A DNA stretch of 64,000 nucleotides from Brevundimonas vesicularis (GCF_027105095.1 NZ_CP114278.1:1612001-1676000), one strand, 5' to 3'. Shown: positions 33,407-43,389, numbered from the stretch's first letter. The notes: generated by a model not told the origin, from the letters alone. Made by a program: numbers and translations.

Positions 33407-35520
33407 ACCGACGCAGTTCCAACCTTCTTGTCGGCGTTTTGTCGGCGATATTGCTCGTACAGGGGCCGATCGCAGCCTCGCCCGCCATCGCCCAATCCGC
33501 CAGCCGGCAGACCATGAACGTTCAAGGCGCAGACATCCGCGCGTTCATTCAAGATGTCGCCCGAATGACCGGGCGGACCTTTATCGTCGACCCCGCGGTG
33601 ACAGGGACCGTCACGGTGACCAGTGACAAGCCACTAAGTCGCGCCGAGCTGTTCGAAGTCTTCCTGTCGACACTGCGCGCCAACGGTCTGGTCGTGACGC
33701 CGACAGGGTCAGGCGCATACCGCATCAGTCCAGCGGCCGGTGCGGCGCAAGGCCCGTCGACCGTCGGAACCGAGCGGTTCTCGACCGAGGTATTCCAGCT
33801 TCGCAACATCGACGCTGCCTCGGCGGCGGAAACCATTCGACCATTGGTGGGGGCCCAGGGACAGGTCTTGCCGAACCCCGCCGGCAACAGCGTGGTCGTT
33901 GCGGACTTTGCCGACAATCTGACGCGTATTCGCGCCCTGATTGGCCGCATCGACGTGGATCGTGGGACATTCGATGTCTTGACGCTGCAGAACTCCTCGG
34001 CGCGTGAGATTGCGGCCGTCCTTCAGACGGTTCTTGCACCGCCGGGCGGACAGCCCGGACAAGGCATGGTGTCCGTGACGCCGGTCGAGAGCTCCAACTC
34101 CGTTATCCTGCGCGGAGATCCTGCAGCCGTCGCGCGCGTTCGCCCGCTGATCGAAGACCTGGACCGGCGCGCCCAATCGGCGGACGACGTCAAGGTGGTC
34201 TTCCTCGAACACGCCAACGCAGAACAGCTTCTGCCCGTCCTGCAGCAGATCGTGGGTCAGCAAGTCACGGCAGCCAGCGCCAATGCCGCGCCTGCAAGCC
34301 AGGCCCGGTCGGGCGGAGTCGGTCAGGCGGCGGCTGTGGACACGACAGCATCGGCGCCGACCACCGTATTGCCTGGTCAAAAAGCCACGATCGCGCGTTT
34401 CCCCGGTGCAAATGCCCTGGTGATTTCGGCCTCAGCAGATACGCAACGGATGCTCGCCGAAGTGATCCGCCAGCTCGACGCTCGTCGCCAGCAAGTGTTG
34501 ATTGAGGCGATCGTTGTGGAACTGAGCGATGCGGCGGTCCGCGAGCTTGGCGTGCAATGGGTATTAGCGGGGGAAGACGGCAATCCCGCAGGGCTGACAA
34601 ACTATCCCAATCGGTCGACCCCTCTGGCGCCGATCGCAGGCGGCGCGGTCGCCGGTCAATTGGACGATCCTAAGGATGCGACCGTCCGTGATCAGCTACA
34701 GAGGTTGGCGCTTAACAGTCTGCTGGGTGCGAACGGTTTTGTCGGCGGCGGTGGCGGCCGCATCGGCGACGGCCTGTTCGGCTTTATCATCAATGCGGCG
34801 AAGACTGACGAAGGCTCCAACCTGCTGCAGACGCCGTCGCTGATGACCCTCGACAATGAGGAGGCCACAATCCTGGTGGGACAGGAGGTGCCGATCACGA
34901 CGGGGGAGACGCTGCTCGACGGCAACTCCAATCCCTTCCGAACGACTCAGCGCCAGGACATCGGCGTTAAGTTGACCGTTCGACCTCAGATCAATGCAGG
35001 CGGCTCGATCACACTCCACGTGCGTCAAGAGGTGTCGAGCATCAATGGCGTCCTGACGAATTCTTCGTCCGATCTCGTCCTCAACAAGCGAGAGTTGGAG
35101 AACACCATGGTCGTCGATGACGGGGCGATTGCGGTCGCCGGCGGCCTGCTCGACCAGAATGACAGGCTGTCGATCGACAAGGTCCCGGGGCTAGGCGACC
35201 TGCCCGGCATCGGAGCTCTGTTCCGGTCCTCCAGCCGTCAGCGAGGCCGAACCAACCTGATGATCTTCATCCGTCCGACGATCGTGAGGTCGGAGGCGGA
35301 CGCCCAAAGGCTGGCCGCTGATCGTTGGGGTTATATGCGCCGGCAGCAAATGAACGCCACGCCAGGTGTTGAGCCCAGCCTGGACGAAATGTTGCGTGAG
35401 TATATGCGCGCAACGCCGCCTGAACAGCTTCCAGTCGGCGCCCCCCCTGTCGCATCGGTTGCAGGGGCGCCCCTGCAACCTGTCGCGGATGGCGCTCCGC
35501 CCCCTGGCGGTCGCCCATGA
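33403..35520 (+). CDS. gspD: Type II secretion secretin GspD
   Basis: Outer-membrane secretin of 705 residues forming the exit pore. Signal peptide, N0 domain (GADIRAFIQDVARMTGRTFI), N1-N3 repeats with LRNIDAASAAETIRPLVGAQ and VKVVFLEHANAEQLLPVLQQ, then the secretin core (EATILVGQEVPITTGETLLD; VAGGLLDQNDRLSIDKVPGL; GIGALFRSSSRQRGRTNLMI). The Pro-rich tail after about residue 660 could bind a pilotin or be disordered. It starts at GTG 33403 overlapping gspC and ends overlapping gspE. Confidence 0.95.
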   Translation: MNRRSSNLLVGVLSAILLVQGPIAASPAIAQSASRQTMNVQGADIRAFIQDVARMTGRTFIVDPAVTGTVTVTSDKPLSRAELFEVFLSTLRANGLVVTPTGSGAYRISPAAGAAQGPSTVGTERFSTEVFQLRNIDAASAAETIRPLVGAQGQVLPNPAGNSVVVADFADNLTRIRALIGRIDVDRGTFDVLTLQNSSAREIAAVLQTVLAPPGGQPGQGMVSVTPVESSNSVILRGDPAAVARVRPLIEDLDRRAQSADDVKVVFLEHANAEQLLPVLQQIVGQQVTAASANAAPASQARSGGVGQAAAVDTTASAPTTVLPGQKATIARFPGANALVISASADTQRMLAEVIRQLDARRQQVLIEAIVVELSDAAVRELGVQWVLAGEDGNPAGLTNYPNRSTPLAPIAGGAVAGQLDDPKDATVRDQLQRLALNSLLGANGFVGGGGGRIGDGLFGFIINAAKTDEGSNLLQTPSLMTLDNEEATILVGQEVPITTGETLLDGNSNPFRTTQRQDIGVKLTVRPQINAGGSITLHVRQEVSSINGVLTNSSSDLVLNKRELENTMVVDDGAIAVAGGLLDQNDRLSIDKVPGLGDLPGIGALFRSSSRQRGRTNLMIFIRPTIVRSEADAQRLAADRWGYMRRQQMNATPGVEPSLDEMLREYMRATPPEQLPVGAPPVASVAGAPLQPVADGAPPPGGRP

Positions 35521-37070
35521 TTACGCGGATCAATCCGACGCTGCCTTATGGTTTCGCCAAGTGCAGCGGCGTGGTCCTGCTCGAGGCCGGCGAAGTCGCC
35601 TCGGTGGGCTTGAGGGAAGGGGCCGACCCGGCGTGTCTCATAGAGGCTCGCCGTGTGCTCGGGCGTCCGCTCAAGATTGAACACATGGATCAGGCGACGT
35701 TCGATCGTTATCTGTCGCAGATCTATGCGGGCGACCCATTAGTGACCGGCGACGGCGATGATCTGGGTCTGCCGGGCGGCGGCATGCCCGGCGGTCTGGA
35801 TAGTCTGATCGACGACATGCCGGCCGCCGCCGATCTTCTGGACACCGCCGACGACGCCCCCGTGATCCGGCTGATCAACGGCGTGATTGCCGAAGCGGTC
35901 CGGGCGGGAGCCTCCGACATCCATCTGGAGCCGTTTGAAAACGAGCTGACGATCCGGATGAGGGTGGACGGCGTGCTGCGCGGGGCTCTCAGTCTAAACC
36001 CGCGGATCACGCCGCTTCTGGTATCGCGCATCAAGGTCATGGCGCGTTTGGACATCGCCGAAAAACGCGTGCCGCAGGATGGAAGGATTCCGCTCGCCCT
36101 AGGGGGCAAGACCTTGGACGTTCGTGTCTCGACACTGCCTTCAAGGGGCGGAGAACGTGTCGTGCTGCGCATTCTCGATAAGGCGCAGGCCGATCTGGAT
36201 CTGAATCGACTCGGCATGGATCCGCCAGTGCTTGAGGCTTTTCGGGCGGCGCTGACAGAGCCCAATGGCATCATATTGGTGACCGGACCCACGGGATCGG
36301 GCAAAACGACCAGCCTCTATGCGGGTCTTTCCCTGCTCAATGATGCGACCCGCAACATTCTGACCGTGGAGGATCCGGTCGAATATGCGATCGACGGCGT
36401 GGGCCAAACCCAAGTCAACACCAAGGTGGGGATGACTTTCGCCGCCGGACTTCGCGCCATCCTGCGCCAAGATCCGGACGTGGTCATGGTGGGTGAAATT
36501 CGGGACGCCGAGACGGCCAGCATCGCCGTTCAGGCGGCGTTGACGGGACACCTTGTCCTGACAACCGTCCATACGAACGACGCGGCGGGCGCCATCACGC
36601 GCCTGCGCGACATGGGCGTGGAACCCTTCCTATTGGCCTCGACTCTTCGGCTGATCGTCGCCCAACGGCTGGTGCGACGACTGTGCGACGAGTGTCGACG
36701 TCCGGAACCAGCAGATGTCGCAACCGCCAAACTAGCGGGAGTCGCCGTCGGCCAGATGGTGTGGCGACCGCATGGCTGCGCGCGTTGCAACCAAACGGGC
36801 TATGTCGGACGCACAGGTCTCTACGAGCTGGTCCGCGTGGACGATCGCGTCCGGCGTTTGATCGCCTCCGAGGCTGGAGAAGAGGAGATCGCCGCGGTCG
36901 CGTTCGCGGCGACGGACGGGGGAGGGCGCACCTTGAGCCAGAGCGCCCGTGAACTTGTCGTCGCCGGCGTCACTTCTGTCGAGGAAGCCGTCCGTGTCGC
37001 CCGGCAGGAAACCCCGCAGGACGCCGCACACCTTGAGATTCCAGCGTCGCCACAAGGAGTCGCGGCCTGA
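35517..37070 (+). CDS. gspE: Type II secretion ATPase GspE
   Basis: Cytoplasmic hexameric ATPase (517 residues) that powers pseudopilus assembly. Motifs: an arginine-rich region from VRAGASDIHLEPFENELTIR, Walker A GPTGSGKTTSLYAG near residues 257-270, Asp box and Walker B DPDVVMVGEIRDAETA near 320, His box LTGHLVLTTVHTNDA, and a zinc site of two C-x2-C pairs (CDEC; CARC) between about 386 and 423. All catalytic parts are present. The ends overlap gspD and gspF by 4 and 1 bases. Confidence 0.95.
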   Translation: MITRINPTLPYGFAKCSGVVLLEAGEVASVGLREGADPACLIEARRVLGRPLKIEHMDQATFDRYLSQIYAGDPLVTGDGDDLGLPGGGMPGGLDSLIDDMPAAADLLDTADDAPVIRLINGVIAEAVRAGASDIHLEPFENELTIRMRVDGVLRGALSLNPRITPLLVSRIKVMARLDIAEKRVPQDGRIPLALGGKTLDVRVSTLPSRGGERVVLRILDKAQADLDLNRLGMDPPVLEAFRAALTEPNGIILVTGPTGSGKTTSLYAGLSLLNDATRNILTVEDPVEYAIDGVGQTQVNTKVGMTFAAGLRAILRQDPDVVMVGEIRDAETASIAVQAALTGHLVLTTVHTNDAAGAITRLRDMGVEPFLLASTLRLIVAQRLVRRLCDECRRPEPADVATAKLAGVAVGQMVWRPHGCARCNQTGYVGRTGLYELVRVDDRVRRLIASEAGEEEIAAVAFAATDGGGRTLSQSARELVVAGVTSVEEAVRVARQETPQDAAHLEIPASPQGVAA

Positions 37071-38287
37071 TGGCCTTATTCGACTACGTGGCTGTCGACA
37101 CGGCGGGCCGAACCGTCACGGGCGCTGTGGCGGCGACGGACGATGCCGCTGTCCGAAAGACCTTGGATCGAAAGCGACTTGTTCCCCTGAGCATCACGCC
37201 TTCGACCAGCGCATCGTCCCGCGTCGAACGCGCGCCTTCCGGCAAGCCCGGGCGATTGGGTTCCAAAGCCCTCGCGCTGACGACACGGCAACTGGCGACC
37301 CTGGTTTCGGTCGCGCCCATCGAAGAAGCCTTGCGCACGATCGCGCTTCAGGCGGATCGGCCCATGGTGCGAATGATCCTGGAGACCGTGCACGGCGGAG
37401 TGATGAGCGGGCGGCGTCTGTCGGATGCGATGGCCCTAGAACCCAGGGCCTTTCCGCCGCTCTATCGCGCGATGGTTTCGGCGGGCGAAACGTCCGGCGC
37501 GCTTCAGTCGATCCTTGAGCGCCTAGCCGACAGGCTCGAAATGGATGAACAGGTTCGGGGCAAGGTGATCACGGCCCTGGTCTATCCTCTCGTACTGGCC
37601 GTCGTCGCGCTGGGCGTCATCGGGGCCCTGATGACCTTCGTCGTTCCGAAGGTCGTCGATCAGTTCGAAAGCATGGGTCAGACCCTGCCGCTGCTGACGC
37701 GCCTGGTTATCGGGGTATCGGAACTGATGCAGAACTGGAGCTGGTTGTTCGCGCTCGTGATCGCCATCGGGGCGCTCGGTGTTGCGGCGCTATGGCGGAA
37801 CCCGTCCTTCCGACTGACGATCGACAGCCTTCAACTGCGCTTGCCCCTGGTGGGGCGACTGACCCGCGATCTGCATGGCGCAAAGATGGCGCGGACACTG
37901 TCGACGATGATCGCCGCTGGGCTTCCGGTTTTGGAGGGTCTGACCATTACCGCCCGCACCGTGTCCAACCGGGCGCTGAGGTGCGCGACCGAGACGATGG
38001 CGGATACGGTGCGCGAAGGCGGCGGCCTGTCCAGCGCTATGCGCCGAGCCGACGTTTTTCCGCCCATTCTTGTTTACATGACAGCCTCCGGCGAGAGCAG
38101 CGGGCGTCTGGAGCCGATGCTGGACCGCGCCGCCGACTATCTCGAGCGCGAATTCGCGACGTTCACGGCCGTGATGCTGAGCCTGCTGGAGCCGGCGATC
38201 ATCGTCGTCATGGGCGGGATCGTCTGTTTGATCGTGTTGTCGATCCTGCTGCCCATTCTTCAGATCAATACCCTGGCGATGGGGTGA
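37070..38287 (+). CDS. gspF: Type II secretion inner-membrane protein GspF
   Basis: Polytopic platform protein of 405 residues with the two duplicated GspF domains. The first begins LTTRQLATLVSVAPIEEALR and the second around RLTRDLHGAKMARTLSTMIA. Three membrane segments are visible near residues 170-195, 220-240 and 375-400. G-E-x-S-G motifs (SAGETSGALQ; ASGESSGRLE) occur once per domain, as expected. Start and stop are tightly packed between gspE and gspG. Confidence 0.95.
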   Translation: MALFDYVAVDTAGRTVTGAVAATDDAAVRKTLDRKRLVPLSITPSTSASSRVERAPSGKPGRLGSKALALTTRQLATLVSVAPIEEALRTIALQADRPMVRMILETVHGGVMSGRRLSDAMALEPRAFPPLYRAMVSAGETSGALQSILERLADRLEMDEQVRGKVITALVYPLVLAVVALGVIGALMTFVVPKVVDQFESMGQTLPLLTRLVIGVSELMQNWSWLFALVIAIGALGVAALWRNPSFRLTIDSLQLRLPLVGRLTRDLHGAKMARTLSTMIAAGLPVLEGLTITARTVSNRALRCATETMADTVREGGGLSSAMRRADVFPPILVYMTASGESSGRLEPMLDRAADYLEREFATFTAVMLSLLEPAIIVVMGGIVCLIVLSILLPILQINTLAMG

Positions 38288-38300
38288 GGAGTTGCTTGAT

Positions 38301-38753
38301 ATGACCCAGGACCAAAAACAGGCGCAACGCCGCCGACGCGCCGGTTTCACCTTAGTGGAGCTGATGGTGGTGATCGTGATCATCGGTCTTTTGGCGACAG
38401 TTGTCGCCATCAATGTCCTGCCGGCCCAAGGCAAGGCCATGGTTGGAAAGGCCAAAGCCGATATCTCGACGCTGGAACAGGCGATCGAAACCTATCGGCT
38501 CGACAACCTCACCTTCCCGGATAACGCCCAGGGCCTGCAGGCCCTCGTGACAGCGCCCCAAGGCTTGTCGCAGCCCGACCGCTACCGACAAGGCGGCTAT
38601 GTACGCCGCCTGCCGAAGGATCCCTGGGGCCGCGACTATCAGTATCGCCGCCCCAGCACGCATGGCGGTCAATTTGACGTCTTCTCCTGGGGCGCGGACG
38701 GCAAGGAGGGCGGCGAGGGTGAGGATTCGGACCTTGGCAACTGGCAGAGCTAG
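38301..38753 (+). CDS. gspG: Major pseudopilin GspG
   Basis: Main subunit of the type II pseudopilus, 150 residues. The prepilin site is RAGFTLVELMVVIVIIGLLA with cleavage after G and conserved E5. LPKDPWGRDYQYRRP and the C-terminal D-x-x-S-W-G-A-D-G-K-E-G calcium-binding loop are typical of GspG. ATG 38301 is nine bases after GAGGAG; the in-frame TTG 38292 is too close to it. Cleavage needs the prepilin peptidase, which is not encoded in the window. Confidence 0.95.
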   Translation: MTQDQKQAQRRRRAGFTLVELMVVIVIIGLLATVVAINVLPAQGKAMVGKAKADISTLEQAIETYRLDNLTFPDNAQGLQALVTAPQGLSQPDRYRQGGYVRRLPKDPWGRDYQYRRPSTHGGQFDVFSWGADGKEGGEGEDSDLGNWQS

Positions 38754-39198
38754 ACCAGGTCGCAGGTCGCGCGGTGGCTTCACCCTGGTCGAGCTGATGA
38801 TGACGGTCGCCATCATCGCGATGGCCGGCGCCGCCGTCGTGATGGTGGCGCCCGATCCAAGGCCCGCCGTCAGCGCAGAAGCCGAGCGCTATGCCGCGCG
38901 GCTGATGAGCGCGCGCGACGAGGCCGTGCTCACTAACCGACCGATCGCCGTAGAGACGACGACGTCAGGCTATGGATTCCAATCCTTCGATGGTCGGGAA
39001 TGGACGCGGCTCCAAGAGGGTCCGTTCAAATCGGTATCTTGGGAAACGGGCACCATCGCTGAGCCGGGCCAGAATACATTGAGGATCGTCTTCGATCCGA
39101 CAGGCGTGGCGGAGCCCTATCGACTGACGCTCAGACGCGAGGGCCGACAGCGCGTCGTGATCGTGGACGGCGCCGGCGAGGTCAGTATCGATGACTGA
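38719..39198 (+). CDS. gspH: Minor pseudopilin GspH
   Basis: Minor pseudopilin of 159 residues with GGFTLVELMMTVAIIAMAGA as prepilin signal and a GspH-type beta-rich domain (ARLMSARDEAVLTNRPIAVE; GYGFQSFDGREWTRL). GTG 38719 is eight bases after AAGGAGGG, a strong site. It overlaps gspG by 35 bases. A longer open frame upstream lies wholly within gspG and is not used. Confidence 0.9.
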   Translation: MRIRTLATGRARPGRRSRGGFTLVELMMTVAIIAMAGAAVVMVAPDPRPAVSAEAERYAARLMSARDEAVLTNRPIAVETTTSGYGFQSFDGREWTRLQEGPFKSVSWETGTIAEPGQNTLRIVFDPTGVAEPYRLTLRREGRQRVVIVDGAGEVSIDD

Positions 39199-39559
39199 TC
39201 GACATGCCCTGCGTGGTGGTTTCACCCTGGTCGAGATGCTGGTCGCACTGGCGGTCTTCGGGCTGTCCGCCATGGCTCTGTTAAACCTGGCGGGGGAGAA
39301 CACGCGCTCGGCGGCGAGGGTCGAAAGCCGAACTCTCGGCGGCGTTGTGGCGGACAACTTGGTTATTGAGGCGTTGATCGCGCCTTCGCTCAGCGATGGC
39401 GTATCTAACGGACGCACCCATCTGGCCGGCCGCGACTGGACTTGGACACGGACCGTGACGCCGACCGATGTCGCAGATCTGCAGCGGGTCGAGGTACGCG
39501 TTGCAAGTGATGAAGGCCAGGCAGCGGACCGCACGGCCTTGCGCGCGCGGGCCTCATGA
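39191..39559 (+). CDS. gspI: Minor pseudopilin GspI
   Basis: 122 residues with prepilin site RGGFTLVEMLVALAVFGLSA and the conserved A-L-L-N-L-A and N-L segments of GspI. With GspJ and GspK it forms the tip complex that starts pseudopilus assembly. It overlaps both neighbours by a few bases. Confidence 0.9.
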   Translation: MTDRHALRGGFTLVEMLVALAVFGLSAMALLNLAGENTRSAARVESRTLGGVVADNLVIEALIAPSLSDGVSNGRTHLAGRDWTWTRTVTPTDVADLQRVEVRVASDEGQAADRTALRARAS

Positions 39560-40152
39560 GGCGGACTTCAGAACGGGCCGGTTTCAGTCTGGTCGAAGTC
39601 ATGATCTCGCTGCTGATTTTCGCGTTGATCGCCGCAGCAGGGGCGACGGTGCTGACACAGACCATCGACAACCGTTTCGCTATCAAAACTGAAACGGACC
39701 GTACAGGCGACCTGCAGCGTATGCGGGCGCTTCTGAGATCGGATATCGGCCAGGCCGCCGCCCGTCGCACGCGGGGCACGACGGGGCGACCGCAACAACA
39801 GCCCATCGTCGGTGCAACGGGGCCGGGCGCCCCGGTCCTGATCCTGGTGAGAGCGGGCTGGTCCAATCCTGGCGAACAGCCGCGCGCCTCGCTTCAACGG
39901 GTCGAATACAACCTTGTCGACGACCGCTTGGAGCGCAGGGTTGCGCCGCGCCTAGACGGCTCGCGCGCCGGATCGGCTCAGGTGCTGTATCGCGGCGTAT
40001 CGGCTCTCAAGATCAGCTTCATCAGGGACGGGGTCGAGGCGCCGGCCTTTATCTCCAGTGCAGACAAGCCGATGCCGGACGCGGTGCGTCTGGTGATGAC
40101 GCTGAAGGGTCTGGGCGAGGTCGAGCAGCTGTTTCTGGTGGGCGGTCGATGA
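39556..40152 (+). CDS. gspJ: Minor pseudopilin GspJ
   Basis: 198 residues with prepilin site RAGFSLVEVMISLLIFALIA and the GspJ features RMRALLRSDIGQAAARRTRG and the YNLVDDRLERRV hairpin. Length is normal. Part of the tip complex; overlapping neighbours indicate one polycistron. Confidence 0.9.
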   Translation: MRRTSERAGFSLVEVMISLLIFALIAAAGATVLTQTIDNRFAIKTETDRTGDLQRMRALLRSDIGQAAARRTRGTTGRPQQQPIVGATGPGAPVLILVRAGWSNPGEQPRASLQRVEYNLVDDRLERRVAPRLDGSRAGSAQVLYRGVSALKISFIRDGVEAPAFISSADKPMPDAVRLVMTLKGLGEVEQLFLVGGR

Positions 40153-41150
40153 GCTCACGAGGTGTAACCAAGGCGCCAGGACGTCGCGAAGGCATGGCCT
40201 TGCTCACCGTGCTGCTGCTGGTGGCGGTGATGTCGGTCGTGGCTGTCGCCGTCCTAGATGACGTGCGTTTTTCGGTCAGGCGCGCCTCAAACGCCGAGGG
40301 CCAAGCCCAAGCCCAGCTGTATGCCGACGGCGCCGAGTTGCTCGCATTGCGTCAGATTGAGCAACTCATCGCGGCAGGGCCGACCAGGACGCCGTTGGAG
40401 CCTGAATGGAACGGTCGCCTCCTGAGCTTTCCGATCGATGGTGGAAATCTGAGTGCTGTCGTGCGCGACGGTCAGAACTGTTTCAATCTTAACAGCGTGG
40501 TTGAGGGTCAGGGGGAGGATCTCACGGCGAGCCCTGCCGGGATCGCGCAGTTCATCGCCCTCGGACGAAGCCTCGGTTTGACGGAAGGGTCGGCGCTCGC
40601 CGCTGCGGACGGTCTGGTGGACTGGCTGGACGTCGATCCGGCGACACGAGCGGCGGGCGCAGAGGACGGCGCATACGCCGGTTCGGCCGTCCCTTATCGA
40701 ACCGGCGGCGTGATGCTGGCCGAGGTCAGCGAACTTCGCGCGATCCGCGGGTTCGACGCCGAAACCTACCGCCGTCTGCGACCTTTCGTCTGCGCTCTGC
40801 CGGTTGCTCGGCCCAGTGTGCTCAACGTCAACACACTGCAGCCGGAGGCGGCGCCCCTGCTGGTGATGGTGTTGGACGGCAAGATCGGCCTTACGGCAGC
40901 GCGCGCCGCGATCGAGGCGCGGCCCCGGAACGGCTGGCCAAGCGTCGACGCTTTCTGGAGCCAGCCTGCGCTTCTCGGCTCTGCGGCCTCTCCGCACGCG
41001 CGTGAACAGACGAGCCTTCTCACACGCTATTTCGATCTGCGGATCGATGTCGACTACGGCGGCTCTCGCGCCGTGCGCACCGCCCTTCTATACGCCCCCC
41101 CCGAGGGCGGGGCCAAAACCGTCATCCAACGCTGGACCCTCGACGAATGA
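40149..41150 (+). CDS. gspK: Minor pseudopilin GspK
   Basis: 333 residues. The prepilin signal EGMALLTVLLLVAVMSVVAV lacks Glu5, as is usual for GspK, which caps the pseudopilus. The large alpha domain is visible (NCFNLNSVV, ADGLVDWLDVD; VNTLQPEAAPLLVMVLDGKI). It starts and ends by four-base overlaps. Confidence 0.9.
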   Translation: MSSRGVTKAPGRREGMALLTVLLLVAVMSVVAVAVLDDVRFSVRRASNAEGQAQAQLYADGAELLALRQIEQLIAAGPTRTPLEPEWNGRLLSFPIDGGNLSAVVRDGQNCFNLNSVVEGQGEDLTASPAGIAQFIALGRSLGLTEGSALAAADGLVDWLDVDPATRAAGAEDGAYAGSAVPYRTGGVMLAEVSELRAIRGFDAETYRRLRPFVCALPVARPSVLNVNTLQPEAAPLLVMVLDGKIGLTAARAAIEARPRNGWPSVDAFWSQPALLGSAASPHAREQTSLLTRYFDLRIDVDYGGSRAVRTALLYAPPEGGAKTVIQRWTLDE

Positions 41151-42241
41151 GTTCCAATACGCGCCTAATCCTGATCCCGGCCCTGGCGTCCGAACCGGCT
41201 CCGTTCATGGTCGTTGCGCCGGACGGCGCGGTCTTGCAGCGCGGCCTGATGACGGTCGATCCGGTCGAGAAGCCCTTGGCCATGCGAACGGTCGTCATTG
41301 CGCCGGGCGCCGATGTCCTCGTCCGGTGGGTGGTTGTGCCGGCTGGTAGCGACGTCCAGAAACGCGCAGCAGTCCTTTGGGCTTTACGGGACCAACTCGG
41401 GTCGCCGCCAGAAAGCCTTGAGGTCGCTCTAGGCGAAGCCGTTCAGGGCGAGGCCCAGATGGCCGTCATGTTCGACCCGGCCTTGCGCCGGGTTTGGCTG
41501 GACTATTGCGATGCGCTCGGTGTCACCGCCGACGTGCTGTTGCCGGACATGCTCGCCGTTCCCGCGCCGCTATCGGACGAGGAGGTCGTGGCGGTGTCGT
41601 TCCCGCCCAATGTGGCGCTGCGTGGTCAGGGCCTTGCCGCGACGGTTCAGCCCGATATGGTCGAACTCCTTACCGGGGAGCGCCGGCTTGTCGTTCCGAA
41701 CATTCATGAAGACGTCGAACGGCTGACGATCCAGGCGTCGCTGCGGCCTATCGTCAATCTGATTGAACGCCGCAGCGCTTCGGTGGGTGGCGGTTGGAGG
41801 CGGGTTGCGGCGCTTGCAGGCGTCCTGGTGTTGACGCCGTTGATCCTGACCCTGGCCATGGCGGCGCGTGACGACCTGATGGCGAAGCGAATGCAGGATC
41901 AGACCCGTGCGACACTGATGCGGACGGACGCTGATCTCGCGGCGTCGTCCGACCCCAGGGCGGCTCTGGAGCGTCGCCTCATGTCATCGCCCCCAGGCGG
42001 AATAACCGGCGTTGCGGCGGCGCTCTTTGCGGCTGTAGAAGCTGTCGACGGCGCTGAACTCGACAGTTTTACCGCCGATCCCGAAGGGGGTGGGCGAGCC
42101 ACTGTGAGCTATCCCGCGTACGAAGACCTCGATACGATGAAGCGGGCAGTTGCGAGCGTCGGCCTTGTGATGAGCGACCAAAGCACGGTCGATGATGCGG
42201 GCCGCGTCGTCAGCGAAGTCCAGATAGGAACTGCGATATGA
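41147..42241 (+). CDS. gspL: Type II secretion protein GspL
   Basis: Inner-membrane protein of 364 residues that recruits the GspE ATPase. The cytoplasmic actin-like domain covers about residues 1-220, one membrane segment is near 224-243 (VAALAGVLVLTPLILTLAMA), and a periplasmic ferredoxin-like domain follows. Sequence conservation is low, as is usual for GspL; order and topology decide the call. It overlaps gspM. Confidence 0.85.
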   Translation: MSSNTRLILIPALASEPAPFMVVAPDGAVLQRGLMTVDPVEKPLAMRTVVIAPGADVLVRWVVVPAGSDVQKRAAVLWALRDQLGSPPESLEVALGEAVQGEAQMAVMFDPALRRVWLDYCDALGVTADVLLPDMLAVPAPLSDEEVVAVSFPPNVALRGQGLAATVQPDMVELLTGERRLVVPNIHEDVERLTIQASLRPIVNLIERRSASVGGGWRRVAALAGVLVLTPLILTLAMAARDDLMAKRMQDQTRATLMRTDADLAASSDPRAALERRLMSSPPGGITGVAAALFAAVEAVDGAELDSFTADPEGGGRATVSYPAYEDLDTMKRAVASVGLVMSDQSTVDDAGRVVSEVQIGTAI

Positions 42242-42727
42242 GCGCCGTGTTTGATCCAGCCACGCGCTGGTGGTGGTCTCGTACGGACCGTGAGCGGCAG
42301 ATGCTGGCTGTCATGGTCCTTCTGATCGCTGGAGTTTTGATTTGGTTGGTTGTCGTGCGCCCAATGTGGTCCTGGCGCGAGGCTGCAGCGGAGCGGCGTG
42401 AGGAGGCGCGCATCACTTTGCTGAAGGTTGACGCTGGCGTAAGGCGGCTGTCCCGCGATCTGGGTCGGGAAGGCTCAAAGGGGTCTTCGGCCGACATTGA
42501 GCCTGTGATCCGCCAAAGCGCAGAAGTTGCCGGGCTCGTGGTCACGACCGGAATGGACCCCCTCGACGACCAGCGCGCAGATTTTTCCGTGGCTTGCAGC
42601 GCTGAAGGACGAGCATGGGCTGGAAGTGTCGCGCTTGGCAGTAGTCGAGAATGCGGACGCAACCTTGCAAGTCGATGGCGGATTTGCGCCGTCTCGAACG
42701 CGAGACGATCTAGAGAAATCACTCTAA
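42238..42727 (+). pseudogene. gspM: gspM, frameshifted in the periplasmic domain
   Basis: GspM binds GspL in the inner-membrane platform. The frame from ATG 42238 gives a normal start with a membrane segment (MLAVMVLLIAGVLIWLVVVR) and coiled helix down to AEVAGLVVTTGMD. After about 42550-42590 this frame becomes unlike any GspM and runs to 42756. The +1 frame instead continues AQIFPWLAALKDEHGLEVSR, then LAVVENADATLQVDGGF, the expected end, stopping at 42727. The part between the two is shorter than usual, so a small deletion causing a frameshift is likely. A truncated GspM might impair secretion unless the shift is a sequencing artefact. Confidence 0.7.
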
Positions 42728-43362
42728 ATCCAACGAAAGCTAAACTTTTGCATTAAGTGAGCTGCGGAGAATTGATCCGCCAGCCCTCCGGCTGAGCAAT
42801 GGCTGCAGCCCTTGTTAGCCTCACGGCAAGTACTGCAGAAGCCGATAGTGTGCTTCTTCCCGAAAGCTCCCCGACGCGTCCCACCAACATCGGCTAGGGA
42901 CTTCTCCCTACCGCATGTTTCTCACCTAATTCTCCATTGTGCAGATCGAGAAGGCTTGTCGCGGTTCGCGTGTCTGAAAAGCTCTAGCCAAAACGTAAGC
43001 GTGGGTCTTACCTCAAAATTCGCTGGGAAGCGCGAGAGAACACGTCAAAAGCCCCTAGCTTGCGGACACATGACTGTCAGACGAGGGTCTATTCGGGCCA
43101 TTACGGCAGGGAACGTTTCCTCATTTGATGAGTATATCATCAAGCACTGAGGCTAAATCTACTTCGACTAGGTAGCAAAATAACTCCGAACCGGGTTGTC
43201 GAAGCATGAATTCCACAGTTCAAGTTGGACTTGAGAGATCCAGAACGATTGCCCCCCAATATGTCATCCACCGGTTGGAGTGTCCAAATGGTTCCGACCG
43301 GAAAGCGGACGTTGTCGAGCCGAGTAGGCAATGCTGAGTGTCGCGTTTCTGGCGGTCAGTGC

Positions 43363-43385
43363 ATGTCCGCTTCTGGCGCAAAGCC
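43363..43385 (+). repeat. Second repeat (GTCCGCTTCTGGCGCA type)
   Basis: ATGTCCGCTTCTGGCGCAAA followed by GCC, five bases before palindrome copy 10. The segment 43335-43419 as a whole aligns with 48160-48249, so the two repeats form a composite of about 85-90 bases. Confidence 0.55.
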
Positions 43386-43389
43386 GTCG

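Noticed and set aside
42812..43150. 112-codon frame in the gap after gspM
   Set aside because: No start signal, atypical composition and no recognisable motif.
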